From the NCBI GenBank assembly GCA_947494305.1, contig CANLUL010000002.1, positions 367,727-431,726 of the forward strand: a DNA stretch of 64,000 bases, given 5' to 3'. Positions 27,937 to 35,501 of this stretch are shown one piece after another. The position numbers were made by a program, and so were the translations under genes. Below the pieces are notes generated by a model. It was not told the origin of the DNA, ran no database searches, and worked only from the letters and a program-made list of their open reading frames with translations. Within the stretch, counting starts at the first letter, position 1; the number at the start of each line of letters is the position of its first letter. Origin of the DNA: an uncultured Sphingomonadaceae bacterium. GTDB lineage: Bacteria > Pseudomonadota > Alphaproteobacteria > Sphingomonadales > Sphingomonadaceae.

Positions 27937-28872
27937 TCAAGCGGCTTTTGCCCGAGCCCCGAAACGACCTTGTTCGGCATATTGTTCCAGCCATCCTGGT
28001 GCGACAGCTGCCAGCGACGTTGGCAAAACGTCAAGATCGTCAAGGCTCAGTGCTTTTTTGGCGACGATATTATCCACTGCCAGCATCTTATACTGATCAG
28101 TTGAAATCGGAGAACCGGGAAGCATTGCCAATATCTTGGCGGCAAAATCCGGGATATCTACAAAGTCACGCTCACGGCTAGCCAATTTGGCTATGCGGCG
28201 ATTCAGATCTCGCATCGTAACAACTTCAGGACCGCCCAGCTCAAACGTCTTGCCAGCATGCTCTGCTGACGATGCCAACACGTTGGATACAGCGTCCGCA
28301 ACATCACCAACAAATACAGGTTGAAATTTGGTGTCGCCGCCAATGATCGGAACTATCGGGAGCATTTGGATCATGCCTGCAAACCGATTGATAAACGCAT
28401 CTTCACGGCCAAAAATGATTGAGGGGCGCAAGATGATTGCGCCGGGAAAAGCCTCTTGTGCTGCCTTTTCTCCGCCGGCTTTGCTCCGCCCATAAAGGGA
28501 TGGAGACTCTGAATCCGCTCCAATTGCGGACATTTGGATCAAAGAGGAACAGCCTAATGAAGCGGCGGCTTCTGCAACGTTGCGTGCACCTTCGACATTG
28601 ACCTTTTCCATGTTGCTGCCAAACACGCCCACCAAATTGATTACGGCATCACAGCCATGAACCGCACGCTCGACGCTTTCCTTCTTGGTCACATCCGCGC
28701 TGGCAAATTGAGTCTGACCCAAATTACCCAATGGCTTGATGTGCATGGCGTTTTTGACGCTGCGCTCTGCGATGCGAACTCTGGCTCCATGAGATAGTAA
28801 TTTCTGGGAAATATAGCGTCCGAGAAATCCACCTCCGCCAAAAATGCAAACCAGTTTTCCGTCGAGTGTCAT
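27937..28872 (-). CDS. NAD(P)-binding NDUFA9-like protein
   Basis: The 311-residue protein begins with a dinucleotide-binding motif CIFGGGGFLGRYISQKLLSHGARVRIAERS, then DAVINLVGVFGS and SSLIQMSAIGADSESPSLYGRSKAGGE. It is an atypical short-chain reductase of the complex I NDUFA9 type, in which the catalytic Tyr-x3-Lys can be seen as YGRSK. In alphaproteobacteria these proteins occur as single genes and may support complex I or quinone metabolism. No nuo gene is nearby, so the role is inferred from family only. Confidence 0.82.
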   Translation of the reverse strand: MTLDGKLVCIFGGGGFLGRYISQKLLSHGARVRIAERSVKNAMHIKPLGNLGQTQFASADVTKKESVERAVHGCDAVINLVGVFGSNMEKVNVEGARNVAEAAASLGCSSLIQMSAIGADSESPSLYGRSKAGGEKAAQEAFPGAIILRPSIIFGREDAFINRFAGMIQMLPIVPIIGGDTKFQPVFVGDVADAVSNVLASSAEHAGKTFELGGPEVVTMRDLNRRIAKLASRERDFVDIPDFAAKILAMLPGSPISTDQYKMLAVDNIVAKKALSLDDLDVLPTSLAAVAPGWLEQYAEQGRFGARAKAA

Positions 28873-28975
28873 GGGTTGTCCGATATGAATATTGTTGCTG
28901 GAATTGCTTTAGACTTGGGACATGTGGTCGCGCAATATCAGATTTTGTGCCACTCCTGTTTTTGGCGCAGTTCGA

Positions 28976-31144
28976 TCAAGCCATTATGGCGTAGCGACCG
29001 CCATTTTTTCCGCGACACATCTGTTTAGAGACGCGTGTTTCTTCTCCATCGATAAAAGCAACATCGGTTATCGTCAGGCATTTTTGACCATTGGGCTGTG
29101 TGTTCAGGGCCGTAACGGTTGATGAGCCAGACACCCCGGATCGTGTCGGGCTTTTCCATGTTGCGGTAGCGCCCACCTTTTCTTGTTGCGTTACCGTTTC
29201 CGTCGCCTTGGCCGCTTGTTTTTGTTCTTTCTCATCGAGCTGGCAGGCGATTTCTCCGACGATCAATGCGCCCAAACCACTGGCAAGCAGTGTTCCAGCC
29301 TTGTTGAGACCCACTGCTTTTCCAGCCAAGCCTCCAAAAATACTGCCGAGCAGAGCACCGCGTCCGCGCGATTTCTTGCATTTCCCGCCGCTCTTTTTCT
29401 TCTTTTTCTTTTTCTTCTTTTTCTTTGTCGAATTTTCCGAATTGACGGCCACTTCAACCGCATCATCGTCAGAATCGGCTTCATAGCCCTTCATCCGGCT
29501 GAAACCAAAATTCTCTGGTATGGTATATCCTTCGCAACCGGTATTGAAACAGAAGCGATCACGCAAATAGTTGCGATCAGATTGGTACAATTCAACCGCC
29601 GCACGATACACCGCCAGATTCGGCCCATCGGGGTTGGAATCGGCATGCTCTTGCATCATTCCTTTGTAAAACCGGTCCCTGTTTGCCGCGGAATATTCCA
29701 TCCGGCCGGCAACCTTTTCAGTGTAGATGGCGGAGATTCGGTCCTGGTGCGCATTCATATCTTCGCGAAACTTGTTGAGGACATTCTCATAATATTGATC
29801 AAGTTTTACGGTGCAGGCATTGATGTCATTCGCTTTGTCGAGAGGGTCCACCAAATGCTGGTGACTCTCTTTGCAATCGGGATAGTCTTTTTGCAGGAGA
29901 ACAGGTGTTGGCGGCAGCGACGGCAGGGGCGGTTCATCTACCGAAGGCGGGACATAGGCAAGATCGGCGCCAGATCGAGCCATCTTGACTTCACCAGCTT
30001 CCGAAGCGGGGATAATAGTTGGAGCTGGTGCTTCGACTGATGGCTTCGGATTTGGTTTTGGATCGGCTGGCTGTTTAGCAGCTGAAACTCGAGGCGTACT
30101 AACGGCCTTTATTGGAACAACTGGGGGAGACGGTGCGGCTTGCAAACTCTGTACTGGCCGTGTTGTCGCCACTCGTGTGGTGCGGCCAGCTAGGACCGGT
30201 TGCCGCAGCTCATTGATTTTGTCCTTAGCCAGATCTGCAAATAGTCCGTCTGGAAACTCGGTCAAATAGGCACTGTAAGCGCTGGAACTATTGGCCGAAA
30301 GCGCTCCTCGCCATGACAGTGCATCCAGTCTGGAGCGATTGCCGGTTGTGGTCGCAGGGGCTGCGGCTGAAACAGCAGTCGCGGCGGGTTTGGGCGGGCT
30401 TTGCACTAGATAGATAGGTGTGCCAGTAATATTGGCACTGACATAGGGACGCTGTTTGCCGCCAGTTGCGCTCAGAACATCATCGCGAATCGATCCGCCA
30501 AGCATTTGGATAGGAAGATCCGGCTGAACCAAACGCTTGGCTAGTGAAGTGGCAAATGGTGAATTAAGACCATTGCCATCGTCTGCGGTTTGGCCGGGAG
30601 CGGCGGCATAGATGACCAAGATATCATCCGCATCGACACCGACCAGACCCCGCTGTACCCCGCGTGATCCAGAGCGCCATGTGTCGCCAAAGGGGTTGTT
30701 GCGACAGGCATCGAGGACCACCATACCGATGGTGGCGCTTTCCAGTGATTCCAATATGCGATCCAGATTGATTGCTTCATAGGGCAGATCCAGGCTGGTC
30801 TGGAGCTTTGCATCAACCGGAATAAGCCAGTTCTTACCCCGGCTCTCTACACCGTGACCGGCATAATATACCATGGCCAGGTCAGCACCGGTTGCTTTTT
30901 CCCGAAATTCCCTGATTTTTGTCTGGAACGCTTGAATGCCTAGATCCCGCGCCACGATAACATCGTCAAACCCGGCTTTCTGGGCCGCTTGCGCAACGGT
31001 CAAAACGTCATTGGATGGATTGGTAAGCGAACCTGTTCTTTCATAGGTGCCATTGCCGACAACTAGCGCAACTCGTTTGGCTTCAGCTCCTGTACCCCAC
31101 AGGAATATGGTGACAAGGCATAGCGCCAGCCAATTTTTAAACAT
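28976..31144 (-). CDS. Caspase-like (C14) secreted protein with poly-lysine tract and glycine zipper
   Basis: From the ATG at 31144, behind GGAGG, the product is 722 residues. A signal peptide (MFKNWLALCLVTIFLWGTGAEA) leads to a C14 caspase-like domain with the catalytic dyad His97 in YYAGHGVE and Cys147 in VLDACRNNPFG. A Pro/Ala-rich linker and a helical region with cysteines follow. Next come 11 lysines encoded at 29393-29425, a cysteine-rich basic patch, a glycine-zipper membrane segment (LLGSIFGGLAGKAVGLNKAG) and a C-terminal surface-antigen-like domain (TWKSPTRSGVSGSSTVTALN). It is divergent from the ClpP-like gene at 31343. Bacterial caspase homologs act in cell death or protein turnover, but the role here is unknown. 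Confidence 0.88.
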   Translation of the reverse strand: MFKNWLALCLVTIFLWGTGAEAKRVALVVGNGTYERTGSLTNPSNDVLTVAQAAQKAGFDDVIVARDLGIQAFQTKIREFREKATGADLAMVYYAGHGVESRGKNWLIPVDAKLQTSLDLPYEAINLDRILESLESATIGMVVLDACRNNPFGDTWRSGSRGVQRGLVGVDADDILVIYAAAPGQTADDGNGLNSPFATSLAKRLVQPDLPIQMLGGSIRDDVLSATGGKQRPYVSANITGTPIYLVQSPPKPAATAVSAAAPATTTGNRSRLDALSWRGALSANSSSAYSAYLTEFPDGLFADLAKDKINELRQPVLAGRTTRVATTRPVQSLQAAPSPPVVPIKAVSTPRVSAAKQPADPKPNPKPSVEAPAPTIIPASEAGEVKMARSGADLAYVPPSVDEPPLPSLPPTPVLLQKDYPDCKESHQHLVDPLDKANDINACTVKLDQYYENVLNKFREDMNAHQDRISAIYTEKVAGRMEYSAANRDRFYKGMMQEHADSNPDGPNLAVYRAAVELYQSDRNYLRDRFCFNTGCEGYTIPENFGFSRMKGYEADSDDDAVEVAVNSENSTKKKKKKKKKKKSGGKCKKSRGRGALLGSIFGGLAGKAVGLNKAGTLLASGLGALIVGEIACQLDEKEQKQAAKATETVTQQEKVGATATWKSPTRSGVSGSSTVTALNTQPNGQKCLTITDVAFIDGEETRVSKQMCRGKNGGRYAIMA

Positions 31145-31342
31145 GTGGGCCCCTCCAGCGAATAATCGCGTCATAAATTTGCTACTCGCAAAGCGGTTTT
31201 TCTGCAAGTCACGTAAAAGCGTGGTTTCATGGACGGTGTAAACGATTCGGCCTCAAGGGGGTGTGAAATAGGGCACAACTTGTTCTGGGCGCTCAACTAT
31301 TCTATAGGTCCAAGGCAATGGGCGGGGTTCAGACAGAAGTAT

Positions 31343-32059
31343 ATGCGTAAAATTATTAGATCATCTCTACTTTTGGCGGCACTGATTGCATCGCCTGCGC
31401 TGCCGCAAGTTGCCATGGATCCGGTCAATCCAACCTGTCCATTGGAGCCGAACTGGACCGCAAATACTGAAATGACAATTACGCCTCTGGAGATTGACGG
31501 CACGAAAGTGCTGCTCGCCGAAGGGGCGGTTGATACCGGATTGCCCGAGCGCATGAAAAAAGCACTGTTGGAAAACCCAGATGCTTCGGAAATCTGGTTG
31601 CGATCACCAGGCGGAGATGCCCGTGCCGGAAACGAGACAGGCCGGATCATTCGAAAGGAAGGGCGGGGTATGATTACCCGCGTACCAAAAGGCTGGACCT
31701 GTTTCAGTGCCTGTAATTTCGTCTTCATGGGCGGTCAAATTCGGATCATCGAACAAGGCGGTAACTTCATGGTGCACATGTTCACCATGACCGGCGACCG
31801 CAACGCAATCGACTATAGTGTGGAAATGGGTACGGACTCGACTGTTGGCTTGATCAGCGAAGTGGAGCAAGAAAGTGCACAGCTCGCCGCTGAAGATAGT
31901 TTCTTCTTGGTGCGTATGGGCGTTTCGATCAAATTGCTGACCGATATTATGTACAAGCAAAAGGCCGTTGCAACACAGGATTCACTAGATAGATCAACGC
32001 GCCGATGCCTGACAATTGATGAAGCGTTATATTATAGCGTGGCCAACACGCCTGGCTAA
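31343..32059 (+). CDS. Secreted ClpP-like protein
   Basis: The ATG at 31343 begins a signal peptide (MRKIIRSSLLLAALIASPALPQ), giving 238 residues. The mature protein has the ClpP fold marks: IWLRSPGGDARAGNETGRIIR for the oxyanion loop, Ser122 in CFSACNFVFMGG as nucleophile, and His145 in FMVHMFT. No ATPase partner is encoded near it. Similar secreted ClpP-like proteins are frequent in alphaproteobacteria without known substrates. The divergent caspase-like gene shares its 198-base promoter region, which suggests a possible joint role in periplasmic proteolysis. The long open frame upstream to 31229 lacks a signal peptide and is rejected. Confidence 0.75.
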   Translation: MRKIIRSSLLLAALIASPALPQVAMDPVNPTCPLEPNWTANTEMTITPLEIDGTKVLLAEGAVDTGLPERMKKALLENPDASEIWLRSPGGDARAGNETGRIIRKEGRGMITRVPKGWTCFSACNFVFMGGQIRIIEQGGNFMVHMFTMTGDRNAIDYSVEMGTDSTVGLISEVEQESAQLAAEDSFFLVRMGVSIKLLTDIMYKQKAVATQDSLDRSTRRCLTIDEALYYSVANTPG

Positions 32060-32180
32060 ATGACTTGGTAGTTTCTGTATTTAACTGCGCATAGTTAATC
32101 GATTCGCTTATTAACCCTATCTCAATTAAGATCGTGCGAGAGCGAGTCTAATTTCGAACCCGCCAGATAGGGGATTGAAC

Positions 32181-33734
32181 ATGCAACAACTCAGCGCGCT
32201 GGATGCCAGTTTTGCTTATATGGAAACGTCATCGACGCCGATGCATATCGGTCAGATGCTGATTTATGATCCGTCAACGGCACCTGGAGGCCATGTCGGG
32301 TTCAAGGATATCTTGCATTATCTGGAAGGGCGACTGGATGGCGCGCGGATATTCCGGCAAAAACTGGCACGCGTTCCGCTAGATCTGGATCACCCCTATT
32401 GGGTTGATGATGCCAATTTCGATCTGGAATATCATGTGCGGCATATTGGTTTGCCGCAACCGGGCGACTGGAGACAGCTATGTATTTTGGCCTCACGCAT
32501 TTATGCGCGACCATTGGATATGAAGCGCCCGCTTTGGGAATTTACCGTTATCGAAGGTCTGAACAATGTCGAGGGCGTGCCCGAGGGTAGTTTTGCGCTT
32601 CTGCACAAGTTCCATCATGCTGCGGTTGATGGCAAGTCCGGGCTGGAAATGACCCTGGCGTTGCATGATATGGATGCCGAAATGAAGCCGCGGAAGTTTG
32701 ATGATATTTATCATCCCGAAGCCGATCCGGCACCGTTATCATTGCTCGCAAAAGCGCAAGTGAACAACGTCGTAAATCCGGTACGGGGTTTGCGCAACCT
32801 GCAAAACCTGCTGCCTGTACCAAAACGTATTTTGGACCTGAACAAACAAATCAAGCAGGACGAGGGTGCGAAAGGCCGTGCGCCGCGGACACGCTTCAAC
32901 AAGAAAATCTCTCCGCATCGCGTTTTCGATGGCTATGAGATTTCGATTGCGGATGTGAAGAAAGTCCGCACCAATTTCCCTGGTGCGACGGTGAACGATG
33001 TGATGATCGCGGTTTATAGCGGATCGCTGCGGGCCTATCTGAAGGCCAAGGGCGATTTGCCAGCAAAGACATTGAAAATCGGCGCGCCGGTTTCGGTGCG
33101 TTCCGACGATGCCAAGAGCGATGCCGGAAACCAGGTGACGATGATGACGGTTGGCGCCGGCACACATTTGGCAACGGCTGCTGAGCGGCTCGAATTTGTG
33201 ATGGCGGAAACCCAACGATCCAAAGCGATGACCGAAGCAGTTGGCGCACGGACATTGATGGAGTTAAGCGGTGCGATGCCTGCTGGATTAACCGCCGCGA
33301 GCACCAAGCTGATGGTACGCATGGGCTTGATCGAAACGATGAATCCTGCGGTCAATACGGTTGTCACAAATGTTCCGGGGCCAATGGTACCTATGTATTT
33401 TACCGGCGCCAAGCTGGTGAAATCCTTCGGCATGGGCATATTGGCTGAAGGACAGGGCATTTTTCATATTGTGACCAGCTATAATGGCAATGTCATTCTG
33501 ACGTTTCTGGCAGACCGCGAGATCATGCCCGATCCGGAATTTTACCGCGAGTGCATCGAGCAAAGTTTTGCCGATTTAATGAAGGCCAAACCGACGGCAG
33601 AGACAAAGGCAAAATCAAAACCGTCACCCAAGAAAAAAGCGGTAAAGAAAAAAACGGTCAAAAAGCCCAAGAAGCGGGTTGCCGCTTCTGCCGCTACGGC
33701 AGGAAGGGCACGCAAAAAGGCGGTCAAGAAATAG
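32181..33734 (+). CDS. Wax ester synthase/acyl-CoA:diacylglycerol acyltransferase with lysine-rich tail
   Basis: WS/DGAT enzymes join acyl-CoA to fatty alcohols or diacylglycerol to make storage lipids. The catalytic HHxxxDG motif is intact at residues 145-151 (HKFHHAAVDGKSG). Other family segments are MHIGQMLIYDPS, NDVMIAVYSGSLRAYL, PVSVRSDD and NTVVTNVPGP. I chose the ATG at 32181 over an in-frame TTG six bases earlier. The last 50 residues (about 468-517) are unusual: 19 Lys and 3 Arg with Ala, Pro and Thr, resembling histone H1 or AlgP tails. The tail could bind DNA, membranes or the surface of lipid bodies. The gene lies beside acyl-CoA catabolic genes. Confidence 0.9.
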   Translation: MQQLSALDASFAYMETSSTPMHIGQMLIYDPSTAPGGHVGFKDILHYLEGRLDGARIFRQKLARVPLDLDHPYWVDDANFDLEYHVRHIGLPQPGDWRQLCILASRIYARPLDMKRPLWEFTVIEGLNNVEGVPEGSFALLHKFHHAAVDGKSGLEMTLALHDMDAEMKPRKFDDIYHPEADPAPLSLLAKAQVNNVVNPVRGLRNLQNLLPVPKRILDLNKQIKQDEGAKGRAPRTRFNKKISPHRVFDGYEISIADVKKVRTNFPGATVNDVMIAVYSGSLRAYLKAKGDLPAKTLKIGAPVSVRSDDAKSDAGNQVTMMTVGAGTHLATAAERLEFVMAETQRSKAMTEAVGARTLMELSGAMPAGLTAASTKLMVRMGLIETMNPAVNTVVTNVPGPMVPMYFTGAKLVKSFGMGILAEGQGIFHIVTSYNGNVILTFLADREIMPDPEFYRECIEQSFADLMKAKPTAETKAKSKPSPKKKAVKKKTVKKPKKRVAASAATAGRARKKAVKK

Positions 33735-33744
33735 GTGCTTATTT

Positions 33745-33766
33745 GGGGTTGCCATAGGGCAATCCC
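33745..33766 (+). terminator. Possible weak terminator hairpin
   Basis: GGGGTTGCC (33745-33753) and GGCAATCCC (33758-33766) form a 9-bp stem with one G-U pair around the loop ATAG, 10 bases after the WS/DGAT stop codon. There is no following T run, so termination would be weak or would depend on Rho. Confidence 0.4.
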
Positions 33767-33803
33767 GTCTTGACTCGCCGCATTGGATTGACCATCGCTT
33801 TTC

Positions 33804-33819
33804 TTAATCACTTGATTAA
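33804..33819. promoter_or_regulatory. Palindromic operator-like site, SDR-MaoC operon
   Basis: TTAATCA-CT-TGATTAA is a palindrome of 7-bp arms with a 2-base centre. The flanks extend the symmetry (CTTTTC and AGAAAAG). It ends 15 bases before the ATG of the SDR at 33835 and abuts its ribosome binding site. It matches, with one changed base per arm, the sites at 41008, 51914 and 61405. A repressor bound here would block initiation. Confidence 0.6.
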
Positions 33820-33834
33820 AGAAAAGGATCTCCC

Positions 33835-34749
33835 ATGAGCACAGTAGAATTTAATGATCGCGTCGCCATCGTCACCGGTGCTGGTGCTGGCTTGGGCCGA
33901 GAGCATGCCAAGGAATTGGCACGGCGCGGTGTTAAAGTTGTCGTCAATGATTTTGGCGGCGCCCGCGACGGCAGCGGCGGTTCCGCCGGTCCGGCCGAAG
34001 AAGTCGTCAATGAGATCAAAGCCGAAGGCGGCGAAGCCATGGCTGCGGTTTGCAGCGTGACCGAGATGGATGCTGTTGAAAAAATGGTTGCCGATGCGAT
34101 CGACGCATGGGGCCATGTAGATATTCTGGTCAATAATGCTGGCGTGCTGCGCGACAAAAGCTTTCACAAAATGTCGATGGAAGATTTCCAGTTTGTCATG
34201 GATGTGCATTTGACCGGTAGTGCCAATTGTACGAAGGCGGTCTGGGATCACATGCGCGAACGGCAATATGGCCGGATCGTTATGACGACCTCCTCGACCG
34301 GTCTTTATGGCAATTTCGGTCAGGTCAATTATGGCGCAGCGAAACTGGCGTTGGTTGGCATGATGAACAGCCTGCATCAGGAAGGTGCCGGAAAAGGTAT
34401 CCATACCAACTGTATTTCTCCGGTTGCTGCTACCCGCATGACCGAAGATATCATGCCCGAAGAGGCGCTAAAAATGCTGGTTCCGGAAGCAGTAACACCG
34501 GCGGTGGTTTATTTGTGCAGCGACGGCGCGCCATCAAAAACAATCCTGACTGCCGGAGCTGGTGGTTTTGCCGCAGCGAAAATTCAGGAAACCGAAGGCA
34601 TTTGGCTTCCTGAAGCAAATCGGAACGCCGAAGCCATCGCCGAGAACTTCGAACAGATTCTCGATGAAACCGGGATGCAGGAATATGCCAATGGTGGCGG
34701 ACAGGGCGGCAAATTTTTCCGCCGGATGCAGGAAGTAATGAAGGGCTAA
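33835..34749 (+). CDS. SDR family (R)-3-hydroxyacyl-CoA dehydrogenase-like protein
   Basis: The 304 residues show GAGAGLGREHAKELARRGVK (cofactor loop), DFGGARDGSGGSAGPAEEVV, DILVNNAGVLRDKSFHKM, and a catalytic Tyr-Lys pair in NYGAAKLAL. This follows the dehydrogenase part of the peroxisomal multifunctional enzyme type 2 (17-beta-HSD4), which oxidises (3R)-hydroxyacyl-CoA. The next gene encodes a MaoC hydratase, so the two together rebuild the split hydratase/dehydrogenase module of that enzyme. The start follows AAGGA at 33824-33828. The palindrome at 33804 controls it, by inference. Confidence 0.88.
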   Translation: MSTVEFNDRVAIVTGAGAGLGREHAKELARRGVKVVVNDFGGARDGSGGSAGPAEEVVNEIKAEGGEAMAAVCSVTEMDAVEKMVADAIDAWGHVDILVNNAGVLRDKSFHKMSMEDFQFVMDVHLTGSANCTKAVWDHMRERQYGRIVMTTSSTGLYGNFGQVNYGAAKLALVGMMNSLHQEGAGKGIHTNCISPVAATRMTEDIMPEEALKMLVPEAVTPAVVYLCSDGAPSKTILTAGAGGFAAAKIQETEGIWLPEANRNAEAIAENFEQILDETGMQEYANGGGQGGKFFRRMQEVMKG

Positions 34750-34771
34750 ACGCCTAAAGAGGAGAAATATT

Positions 34772-35230
34772 ATGCCAATGATTAAAGCAGAAGAACTTGA
34801 AAGCTGGATCGGCAAGGAAGTCGGTGTTTCCGAATGGGTTGATGTCCCGCAGGAACGGATCAACAATTTCGCCGATTGCACCGAAGATCACCAGTTCATT
34901 CACATTGATGAAGAAGCGGCAGCGAAAACACCATTTGGCGGAACTATCGCGCATGGCCTGTTGACGCTCTCTCTCTTACCCAAGCTGTCCTACGGAACAA
35001 CGCTTGGCCTCGAAGGCACAGTGATGGGAATCAACTATGGCTTCGACAAGGTGCGCTTCCTTAACCCGGTTCGCGCTGGCTCTAAAGTCCGTGGGCGTCA
35101 TGTGTTGAAGAATGCACAGGAAAAACAACCTGGCCGCTGGCTACTGACTTATGATGTTACTGTGGAAATCGACGGTATTGAAACACCTGCACTGATTGCC
35201 ACATCGCTAGTGATGATTGTGGTTGGTTAG
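34772..35230 (+). CDS. MaoC-like (R)-specific enoyl-CoA hydratase
   Basis: The 152-residue hot-dog-fold protein has the hydratase-2 signature FADCTEDHQFIHIDEEAAAK followed by TPFGGTIAHGLLTLSLLP, with the catalytic Asp and His in place. It hydrates trans-2-enoyl-CoA to the (3R)-hydroxyacyl-CoA that the SDR just upstream would oxidise. A strong site (AAAGAGGAGAAAT) precedes the ATG, 22 bases after the SDR stop. It is the last gene of this small operon and is followed by a clear terminator. Confidence 0.9.
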   Translation: MPMIKAEELESWIGKEVGVSEWVDVPQERINNFADCTEDHQFIHIDEEAAAKTPFGGTIAHGLLTLSLLPKLSYGTTLGLEGTVMGINYGFDKVRFLNPVRAGSKVRGRHVLKNAQEKQPGRWLLTYDVTVEIDGIETPALIATSLVMIVVG

Positions 35231-35250
35231 ACCGCGAAAAACATAGTCGA

Positions 35251-35287
35251 AAAAGGGCTCCGGATCGTTTTCGGGGCCCTTTTTTTT
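35251..35287 (+). terminator. Rho-independent terminator after SDR-MaoC operon
   Basis: AAAAGGGCTCCG (35251-35262) pairs with CGGGGCCCTTTT (35272-35283) with a single G-U pair, and the T run continues to 35287. It lies 20 bases after the MaoC stop. The remaining bases up to the GGDEF-EAL gene at 35502 hold no ORF I can support. Confidence 0.9.
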
Positions 35288-35501
35288 GGCCCTAAAGTTT
35301 GCCCCTAAACTAAATCAGTGTCGGCGCTGGGTAATATCGATGGACTACCCATTGTCTTTTGGCGGGTAATTCAGATACGTCGAGCACAATTTCATTTCAT
35401 TGTAGTCAGGTCAAATCCATCGCAACTTGTTTGAATAGAACTTTAAGTACTTAATAACCATGGGGTCCATCCGTCCATTACAAGGTCAATTGTGATTTTT
35501 T

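Noticed and set aside
29183-30040. Long open frame antisense to the caspase-like gene (285 codons)
   Set aside because: It has no ribosome site, its product is of low complexity, and its codon use mirrors the clear gene on the other strand.
32095-32114. TTAATCG half-site with a second TTATTAA nearby, upstream of the WS/DGAT gene
   Set aside because: The second arm does not match the regulon palindrome in spacing or sequence, so I did not count it as a fifth operator.
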